Below, one piece after another: positions 58,553-64,000 of a stretch of 64,000 bases of DNA. This DNA comes from Oscillospiraceae bacterium (lineage in GTDB: Bacteria > Bacillota > Clostridia > Oscillospirales > Acutalibacteraceae), in NCBI GenBank assembly GCA_910574995.1, contig CAJTCS010000004.1, forward strand, positions 186,001 to 250,000, given 5' to 3'. The translations under genes and the position numbers were made by a program. Below the pieces are notes generated by a model. That model worked only from the letters and a program-made list of their open reading frames with translations. It did not search any database and had not been told where the DNA came from. Each line of letters starts with the position of its first letter. Within the stretch, counting starts at the first letter, position 1.

Positions 58553-58654
58553 AAATGCCGCTAAGTCTTGATTTTTCAAGGGTTCGCGGCATTTTTGCTG
58601 TCGGGGGAAGCTCACATATACTCTCAAAAGTTTTTAGGTTTTTGCTCTCAAAGG
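58553..58654. other. Integrase-proximal end of a Tn916/Tn1549-like element
   Basis: A two-part hairpin (AAATGCCGC at 58553-58561 with 58586-58594, inner CTTGA/TCAAG) ends in a T-run. Two copies of CTCTCAAA(A/G)G at 58621-58630 and 58645-58654 lie just past the int stop. Short repeats there fit arm-type integrase sites. The exact element end cannot be fixed without the other end or an empty site. Confidence 0.45.
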
Positions 58655-58684
58655 TAGTACGAAAGTAGTAAAACCTCGTCCTGC

Positions 58685-59878
58685 CTATGCTGCCAGCCGT
58701 TCCATTTCAGCCCTTGCGGAAGCGTAGGTTGCGTGTGCATAATAGTTCAGCGTCATGGTAATGTTGGAGTGTCCCATGATGTACTGCAACGCTTTGGGGT
58801 TCATGCCCGCATTGGCTAAGTTGGTGCAGAACGTGTGCCGGAGCGTGTGCGGCGTCATTACCTTTGGCAAGGCTTCTTCATGGCACTTGTTGTACTTCTT
58901 CACAAGAAGCCGGAACATGGTGTCGTAGTTCGGTGCCGTTTTCGGATTGCCGTCCCGGTTAAGGAATAGGAAACCGCTGTAACCGTCCACGACTATATCC
59001 TTTGCTCCTTTGCGATTGGCAAGCACACGCTTCAATGCTTCATAGACTTTCTCGCTCATGGGGATTTGCCGGACACCGCTTCCCGTTTTAGGCTTCTCGA
59101 TGTAGTAGCCCGTTTCCTTGCTCCTAAGAAGCTGGTGGTCTACATTGATTGTCCTGTCCTCAAAGTCAAGGTCGGCGTCGGTCAGCCCGCAAAGCTCGGA
59201 AATCCGCAGCCCCGTCCCCAGCAGTATCACGATCTCGTCATAGTATTTCTCATAGACGCTATCGCTCTCCACAAAGGCCAGTAGGCTTTCTTCCTGCGCT
59301 GGCGTGAGAGGTACCTTTGGCTCCGTCGTATCTTCCAGAACGGTATTCAACTGGAAGTCAAACGGATTCTTGCGTATGCAATCGTCCTGTATCGCTGTGT
59401 AAAAGGCAGCTTTCAGAGAACGCTTGTCGTTGCTGATTGTGCGGTAGGCTATGCCCCGATCTCTCATGCGTAAGGCCCATTCTTTCGCGTCGGACATTTT
59501 CACGCTCTCAATCGGACACGCGCCCAGCGGGTCGCTCTCCAATAGCTTCATCAGCCGTTCCCGGCTCTTTACGGTGTTGTGCCGCACATTCCCCCGGTGG
59601 CGGTTCTGCTTCGCGTAGAGCTGGCAGACAGTCATTTTTTTGCCGATAGGGTCTATCCCGTCGTCAAGGTCTTTCTGGATTTCCTTTTCCTTTTCCCGTA
59701 GGGATATGTCCTCCCGCTTTCCGGCTGGGGTCTTGTCCGTAGGCACTAACTTCCATGCGTAGACAAATTGCGGTTTTCCAAAGGTATCAACGTATTTGTA
59801 AGCATATCGCCCGTCTTTCCTCTGGCTCTCTCCTGAACGCAAAATACGGTTTTTGCTGTCCCGTCTTTTCTCTGACAT
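58685..59878 (-). CDS. int: Tyrosine recombinase (Tn916/Tn1549-type integrase)
   Basis: The 397-residue integrase has the Tn916-family N-terminal arm-binding domain (GRYAYKYVDTFGKPQFVYAWKL in two short runs), a core-binding SAM-like domain (about 90-180) and the catalytic domain. Visible catalytic residues are Arg in GTGLRISELCGL, His-x-x-Arg in HTLRHTFCT, His in MGHSNITMT and the Tyr nucleophile in NYYAHAT. It integrates and excises the element. xis lies 89 bp upstream. Confidence 0.96.
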   Translation of the reverse strand: MSEKRRDSKNRILRSGESQRKDGRYAYKYVDTFGKPQFVYAWKLVPTDKTPAGKREDISLREKEKEIQKDLDDGIDPIGKKMTVCQLYAKQNRHRGNVRHNTVKSRERLMKLLESDPLGACPIESVKMSDAKEWALRMRDRGIAYRTISNDKRSLKAAFYTAIQDDCIRKNPFDFQLNTVLEDTTEPKVPLTPAQEESLLAFVESDSVYEKYYDEIVILLGTGLRISELCGLTDADLDFEDRTINVDHQLLRSKETGYYIEKPKTGSGVRQIPMSEKVYEALKRVLANRKGAKDIVVDGYSGFLFLNRDGNPKTAPNYDTMFRLLVKKYNKCHEEALPKVMTPHTLRHTFCTNLANAGMNPKALQYIMGHSNITMTLNYYAHATYASARAEMERLAA

Positions 59879-59967
59879 AATGCGCTGCTCCTTTCCAAAG
59901 ACGGAAAGAGCCTTGATATGCTACACTTATTATAGCATATTCAAGGCTCTTTTGCACGTTCTTTTTC

Positions 59968-60171
59968 TTAAATCACGTCCAGCGTGTCGATGATTTTTTC
60001 AAACTGCTTCCGCTTGATCTGAATACGGTTGCCGTTCATAATCACCCAGCCAGAAGCGGGATTTTCCTCTGCCAGCTTGCGCAGCTTGTTTTCCCCGATA
60101 CGAAAATATTTTGACGCTTCTTCAATGGTAAGCGTGTACTTTTCCCAAATGGGAACATCGGTATTGCACAT
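59968..60171 (-). CDS. xis: Excisionase (Tn916 Xis type)
   Basis: The 67-residue winged-helix protein ([20 protein letters not shown], then [18 protein letters not shown]) matches Tn916-family Xis. It bends element-end DNA and drives excision. It precedes int as in related elements. Confidence 0.92.
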   Translation of the reverse strand: MCNTDVPIWEKYTLTIEEASKYFRIGENKLRKLAEENPASGWVIMNGNRIQIKRKQFEKIIDTLDVI

Positions 60172-60587
60172 AGATAATCCCCTTTCAAAACTGTTAAAAG
60201 GTTGGAATCGAAAAAAGGGGCTATCATCGGACGGCTGTTAGCGGCAACCTCACGGGAGTTTCACCCCTCCGACGGTCTGCCGGAGCTGTACCCATTGCCT
60301 GCGACGCTTTCAACGCTCGGACTGTGGCTATACAGGAGTATCATTATGTATTCTGCGCGTCGTGGCCTACAAGCTGCTATGCCTGTTTTCCGGCGTCGGT
60401 GTTGGTCGCTCGGCTTTTTCCCATAGGGAAAAGCGTCATGGCGCACCCGCCGCGTGGCTCGGCGCAAAAGGAACGTATCCGATTTGCCCTATGCTGCGCC
60501 GCCGTTATCTTGCGCCGCTTTCTTTTTCAAGGTGCAGCAGCAAGGCCAGAGCTGGGAGCAGCGGAAAGGGGGACGCTGCTTTTCAAA
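60172..60587. other. Non-coding gap inside the element
   Basis: No supported gene in about 415 bp. I see one clear palindrome (TTTTCCC-AT-GGGAAAA, near 60416-60432) and several GC-rich short repeats. The stretch is conserved in position in related elements and probably carries the int-xis promoter. Confidence 0.45.
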
Positions 60588-60839
60588 TCAGGCCTTGAAT
60601 GACAGGACAGCCCGCATGAGCTTTGACCTCAAGCGGTCGCGTATGTCCTCGTCTATGCCGTAGTAGCTGTTACCGCGCTCGTCGCGGAGCTTCCGCATAG
60701 ACAGGGACGCTATGTAGCTGTCGTAATGATGTACGACGATCTCCATAGCTTCCGGGTCGCCCTTTGTTGCGGCTATGATTACCGGGTAAGGCAACAAGCC
60801 GCGCTCGTCCTGTTCGGTGTTACCAGTCGCTTGTGTCAT
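60588..60839 (-). CDS. Helix-turn-helix conjugative-element protein (Tn916 Orf8-like)
   Basis: The 83-residue protein (LPYPVIIAATKGDPEAMEIV, HHYDSYIASLSMR, DIRDRLRSKLMRAVLSF) is the small regulatory partner found directly after the sigma factor gene in Tn916/Tn1549 elements. It overlaps that gene by 20 bp and is co-translated with it. Confidence 0.88.
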   Translation of the reverse strand: MTQATGNTEQDERGLLPYPVIIAATKGDPEAMEIVVHHYDSYIASLSMRKLRDERGNSYYGIDEDIRDRLRSKLMRAVLSFKA

Positions 60840-61263
60840 AGGCGCGTTCCTCCAAATAGCGTTTTAACAGTTCAAAAGAGCTTGTCCGCCGATACTGGAC
60901 TGTGCTTCTCGGAACGTCGCGGAGCTTTCCGATCTCCACGTCGCTCATGTCAAAGAAGTAGTAGAGCAATACGGCGTCCCGCTTTTCTTCCGGCAAGCTG
61001 CGCAGGGCTTCGGCAAGCAGCTTCGCGGTAATCTCCTTTCCCGCCACGCAAAAGGACTTTTCAGCTTCATCATCTGCAAAGTAGGTATCATAGGTGTAAA
61101 GCTGTTTTTCCTCTTGCGGGGACAAGTCAGAAAAACTAACCTCGCGGAGCTGCTGACGCTTCGTGTCCCTGTGGGCGTTGATGGCTTCGTTTTTCAACGT
61201 CCGCTTGCAAAAGCCGTTAAAGGCGCAACGGATTTGCCATTGGGTACGAATAGGCTCGTTCAT
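60820..61263 (-). CDS. Sigma-70-like factor of the conjugative element (Tn916 Orf7-like)
   Basis: The 147-residue protein has a region 2-like part (RCAFNGFCKRTLKNEAIN) and a region 4 helix-turn-helix (LRSLPEEKRDAVLLYYF, then SDVEIGKLRDVPRSTVQYRR). Such factors activate excision and transfer genes. The ATG at 61263 follows AAAGGAGG; longer frames to 61410 have no site. Confidence 0.9.
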   Translation of the reverse strand: MNEPIRTQWQIRCAFNGFCKRTLKNEAINAHRDTKRQQLREVSFSDLSPQEEKQLYTYDTYFADDEAEKSFCVAGKEITAKLLAEALRSLPEEKRDAVLLYYFFDMSDVEIGKLRDVPRSTVQYRRTSSFELLKRYLEERAYDTSDW

Positions 61264-61367
61264 GGTTTCACCTCCTTTCGCAACCGCGAAAGCGGGTGAT
61301 GACTTCCCCTTTCGTAAGCCCTCAACACCAAGCGTTTTGAATACGCCGGAAACAAAGGCCGGATTTC

Positions 61368-61556
61368 TCAAAATCTTTTCGGGAAAACACAAAAATGCCC
61401 TCGTCCGCAAAATGCAGACGAGGGCAAAGGAATTGTGCGCAGCATAGATGTAGTCTGACAGTTCACCCTTTGGGGTGTGCTGTCCCCTGGCGGTGGCCGG
61501 GCTTTTTTTGATAAGTCAAAGAACATTGTACCCCAGCGATATATGCTGCGCTTCAT
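61368..61556 (-). CDS. Leader ORF of 62 codons with hairpin-sequestered ribosome site
   Basis: The ATG at 61556 has an ideal AAAGGAGG nine bases upstream. The peptide (MKRSIYRWGTMFFDLSKKAR at its start) is basic and has no known domain. Its coding sequence runs through the terminator-like hairpin at 61396-61426. A short upstream peptide plus a terminator in front of regulatory genes resembles the attenuation leaders of Tn916-type elements, where ribosome stalling by antibiotics lets transcription go on. The mechanism here is inferred. Confidence 0.5.
   Translation of the reverse strand: MKRSIYRWGTMFFDLSKKARPPPGDSTPQRVNCQTTSMLRTIPLPSSAFCGRGHFCVFPKRF
61396..61426 (-). terminator. Attenuator-like hairpin upstream of the element sigma factor
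   Basis: TGCCCTCGTC (61396-61405) pairs with GACGAGGGCA (61417-61426); on the minus strand it is followed by TTTTTGTGTTTT. It would stop transcription before the sigma/Orf8 genes unless overridden. Confidence 0.8.
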
Positions 61557-61579
61557 GGCGGCTACCTCCTTTAGCCGCC
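61557..61579 (-). promoter_or_regulatory. Hairpin with ribosome binding site in its loop
   Basis: GGCGGCTA (61557-61564 on plus) pairs with TAGCCGCC (61572-61579). The seven loop bases are AAGGAGG on the minus strand, the ribosome site of the leader ORF at 61368-61556. The ATG follows the stem at once. Confidence 0.8.
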
Positions 61580-61628
61580 GTAGGTTTGATGGGGTGACGT
61601 TATACTTTGTATTCCGACAAGGTAAAAA

Positions 61629-61656
61629 CGGCGGCTTTGATTTCTCAAAGCCGCCG
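61629..61656 (-). terminator. Terminator after the lipoprotein gene
   Basis: CGGCGGCTTTGA (61629-61640) pairs with 61645-61656, followed on the minus strand by TTTTTACC. A second, imperfect 15-bp hairpin lies at 61678-61719. Confidence 0.9.
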
Positions 61657-61760
61657 CGTTTGGGTATGCGGATATGGCTGCTGTACGACGGCTTTTTTTC
61701 TTTTGCCGTCGTGCGGCAGATAACTTCATATTTGTTAGATAGATGATTGGTGTTTTCTTG

Positions 61761-63104
61761 TTATGGCAGTTCGGGCCGTTCCTCCGTATGGTCGAAATGG
61801 ACGTGCTCTGCGCTTATGGTAATCACAATGTCGTCGGTGCTGTATTCAGCAGCCAAAGAATTAAGGCAGGAAATCACATCATCTTTCGTCATAGTGAGCA
61901 GATCATCAAGCGTTGTGTCATTCCAAAACTTCTCTACGGCGGTAATCATGCCGCCGATACAACGATCTCGCTCTCCAACCGTCAGCGTTTCCTGATTTGC
62001 TATGTGGTACAAGAAGCGATAGCCAAAGTCGCACCACATAGGGGCTTTTTCGTTGGACTTATCCACTTTCTGCGGCAAGCTCTCTTGATAGGCCGGGGCT
62101 ACCATAGGGTCGCCTGTGTAATTGCTTTGCACAAACTCACCATTTTCAGTTCCAGACAGAAATACTGTCAGTCGAATAAACGCAAGTTCTTCTTCGCTGA
62201 AACTCACTTGAAAATCATTACATAGCATATCAGCGTCAATCCGTTCCATTCGGCTAAAATCCTCGTTAGCCCATGCCAGCAACTTTGCGTTGAAATCTGC
62301 AACGCTCATGCTGGCATAGTCTGGCGTTTTCAAAGCCAGCAGGGATTGGTAGTCCTCTTTTGTACCATATTCGGATTGTCGGGTTTCCGTATTGGGGGCT
62401 GGTGTGTCGTTGCCGTTCGGGGTCCCATCCGGCGGATTTTCGCAGCGAAAAACATACTCAATCGTAATTTCCAGTTTTTCGCTCCCCCACGATTTCGTAA
62501 GCGTTGCAATCTCATTCCCGATTGCCGTTTGCATTGCGGCCTCGTCTTGCAGCTCGGCGGCAGCTTTGCCGCTCAAAAAGGCTTGGAGCCCATCGGTAAT
62601 TCCCTTTTGCGCGGCGTTATACTCGCGGATCGTGAGAGTATTTTCATCTGCAATCGTGAGCGTATAACCGTATTCCAAAATTGCGCTGGTATCGGCTTCC
62701 GTTATGGCAGCACCATTAAAAGCCTTTGTCTGCCAGTTTTCATCGGTAAGCGGCATCAATGTGTAGAAAAGGAACGCGGCGGCTTCATCGGTATCTTTCA
62801 TGTCTTGGAGCGCGACGCTTTGGGAAAGCCGTTCAAAGAGAGAGGTATATTCCTTTGTGTCTGTTGTAGCGCCAACCCTGTCCCGAAACTCGGCTACGGT
62901 CATTTCCTCGTAACCGTCAAATCGGAGTGCCAGCAACTTTTCGTATTCCTCGCTGGTAAAGGAACCGTCAGCCGGGAGCGTTGCCTGTGCGCGAATGGGT
63001 GCGCTGGAATTGTCAGGGGCCTGGGTGTTTCCCTGTTCTCCACAGCCTGCCAGCACACCCACGATCAGCAGAGCAGCGAGAACGAGTGATAGGTATTTTT
63101 TCAT
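61761..63104 (-). CDS. Lipoprotein with duplicated domain, element cargo
   Basis: The 447-residue protein has a lipoprotein signal (MKKYLSLVLAALLIVGVLAGC; the lipobox Cys is residue 21). Two related units follow: EYEKLLALRFDGYEEMTVAEF near 58 and DYQSLLALKTPDYASMSVADF near 250, each ending in a similar beta segment (LEITIEYVFRCE and IVITISAEHVHF). I know no name for the domain. It lies downstream of a sensor kinase gene and is likely under its control, as membrane-sensing lipoproteins of antibiotic-response cassettes often are. The ATG at 63104 follows AAAGGAGC. Confidence 0.8.
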   Translation of the reverse strand: MKKYLSLVLAALLIVGVLAGCGEQGNTQAPDNSSAPIRAQATLPADGSFTSEEYEKLLALRFDGYEEMTVAEFRDRVGATTDTKEYTSLFERLSQSVALQDMKDTDEAAAFLFYTLMPLTDENWQTKAFNGAAITEADTSAILEYGYTLTIADENTLTIREYNAAQKGITDGLQAFLSGKAAAELQDEAAMQTAIGNEIATLTKSWGSEKLEITIEYVFRCENPPDGTPNGNDTPAPNTETRQSEYGTKEDYQSLLALKTPDYASMSVADFNAKLLAWANEDFSRMERIDADMLCNDFQVSFSEEELAFIRLTVFLSGTENGEFVQSNYTGDPMVAPAYQESLPQKVDKSNEKAPMWCDFGYRFLYHIANQETLTVGERDRCIGGMITAVEKFWNDTTLDDLLTMTKDDVISCLNSLAAEYSTDDIVITISAEHVHFDHTEERPELP

Positions 63105-63253
63105 TGATAAATGCTCCTTTCTGTTACCCTTTCCGGGTACAGCTTTATCATACCGACCCAGCTTGAATTGAGTTTGTATTGAATATGTTTTTTATGTGGA
63201 GATGGAAAAGGGCGGCAAGCCTTTCGCTCACCGCCCGTTGAGGTCTGATATTT

Positions 63254-64000
63254 CTAAAATTGTACTGATACCTTTACGCCCTGTGCTGTGTTTTCGATTT
63301 TGATTGCCGCTCCATGAAGATCAAGGATTGTCTTGACAATATATAGGCCCAAACCCGTGCCGCCTGTCTGTCGGTTTCTTGACTGATCTACACGATAAAA
63401 CGCCTCAAACAATTTTGGAATATCCTCGTCAGGGATATGTACCCCTGTATTCTCAATCGTCAAATGCGCTTTTTCATCGGCCTGCCATACATTAACCATT
63501 ATTCGTTCCCCCGCTGGGGAATATGCGGCGGCGTTCCCCAAAAGGTTGTCCACCACTTTTTGAAGAAGCTGCAAATCGCCTGAAATGCAGACCTCCGGGG
63601 ATATATCTTTTTCAACCGTTAATTCCCGCTGCATAAACAAATCTTCATTTGCTATCAGACGGTCTTGGATTAGTTTGTCAAAATGAATGGGCGAGGGATT
63701 GAACGCATACCCCGGTGTGTCCAGACGGGATATTGTCAAAAGCTCCTGTACCATTTTCTCCAAGTTATCCGTTACTTCCAGAGATTGTGCAAGATAGGTT
63801 TCCCTGTCCTTATAGCGTCCCACCTGATAAAGCATACCTTGTAGCTGGCCTTTGATAATAGTAATAGGTGTTTTTAGTTCGTGGGAAGCCGCCGAAAAAA
63901 ACTCTACCCGCTGGCGTTCAAGCTGCCGCTCCATATCAATATCCGCTTGCAGTTTTTGGTTGGCTTCCTGCAAATCCGAGAGCGCAGTGCCGAGCTTTTG
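63254..64000 (-). CDS. Sensor histidine kinase, 5' end beyond window
   Basis: The frame is open to base 64000, so the membrane part is outside. About 249 residues are visible. A coiled linker (ANQKLQADIDMERQLERQ) leads to HisKA with FSAASHELKTPITIIKGQL (phospho-His). The HATPase carries NLLGNAAAYSPAGERI (N-box), DEDIPKLFEAFYRVD and GTGLGLYIVKTIL (G-box). A partner regulator gene is expected off the right edge. It lies upstream of the lipoprotein gene on the same strand. Confidence 0.93.
   Translation of the reverse strand, partial: QKLGTALSDLQEANQKLQADIDMERQLERQRVEFFSAASHELKTPITIIKGQLQGMLYQVGRYKDRETYLAQSLEVTDNLEKMVQELLTISRLDTPGYAFNPSPIHFDKLIQDRLIANEDLFMQRELTVEKDISPEVCISGDLQLLQKVVDNLLGNAAAYSPAGERIMVNVWQADEKAHLTIENTGVHIPDEDIPKLFEAFYRVDQSRNRQTGGTGLGLYIVKTILDLHGAAIKIENTAQGVKVSVQF

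Noticed and set aside
52211-58684. Direct repeat of the tRNA 3' end at the far side as attL/attR
   Set aside because: I searched by eye for GTCCCTGATGGTCC and shorter parts up to the integrase and found none.

Overview
The window looks like the chromosome of a high-GC, anaerobic, endospore-forming Firmicute of the Clostridia, most likely Oscillospiraceae-like. The reasons are strong AGGAGG-type ribosome binding sites with frequent TTG/GTG starts, near-consensus sigma-A promoters with 17-bp spacers, sporulation-linked genes (spoIID, a pdaA-like deacetylase), fermentative pyruvate formate-lyase, CdaR-type regulators and a preQ1 riboswitch in front of queT. The species call is inference.

Layout. 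1-5.2 kb is a remnant of an integrative/conjugative element, all on the minus strand: hsdR-hsdM (hsdS would lie off the left edge), a MobC-like accessory protein with no relaxase, two small cysteine-rich proteins, a dense array of hairpins and three 49-bp palindromic repeats. 5.3-22.9 kb is core: bcp, yaaA, an ABC exporter, trkA/DUF6572/trkH/gtrA, mscL, a MATE pump, a GNAT enzyme, a family 4 uracil-DNA glycosylase, the overlapping potABCD polyamine importer, and a tyrosine phosphatase. 23.0-26.5 kb is a compact phage-derived cassette (holin, terL, terS, a small ORF, and a divergent S24 repressor) closed by terminators on both sides. 26.6-52.0 kb is core again: a KtrB-like channel, queT, pflBA, dnaJ, a MerR/TipA-type regulator, ftsEX plus an M23 hydrolase, a CdaR-type regulator, an msmX-like ATPase, rsuA, a DUF4830 protein, an Sfp-type transferase, a second MATE pump, pdaA, a two-component system, a uridine kinase, mscS, spoIID and citrate synthase.

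52.2-58.5 kb follows a tRNA(CAU) and is a heavily deleted prophage. It holds tail-tube, tail-assembly-chaperone (with a T TTT TTA slippery site), tape-measure, PAPS-reductase, methylase, holin and amidoligase pieces, several truncated, fused out of frame or carrying a nonsense codon. 58.5-64 kb is the integrase end of a Tn916/Tn1549-like conjugative element: int, xis, a helix-turn-helix protein, a sigma factor, and a hairpin-rich leader. It is followed by cargo: a duplicated-domain lipoprotein and a sensor kinase that runs off the right edge.

The most unusual content is structural DNA/RNA. Two sequence-unrelated elements (18321-18412, inside potD, and 48362-48448) share one architecture: a 12-13-bp closing stem and three abutting hairpins. 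Two copies of a ~95-bp intercistronic repeat run from the stop codon of one gene to the start of the next (5818-5916 and 11313-11411). A strong extended hairpin lies at 13747-13853. The potA leader and the hairpin arrays beside mobC are further candidates. No CRISPR array, rRNA or insertion-sequence transposase was seen.
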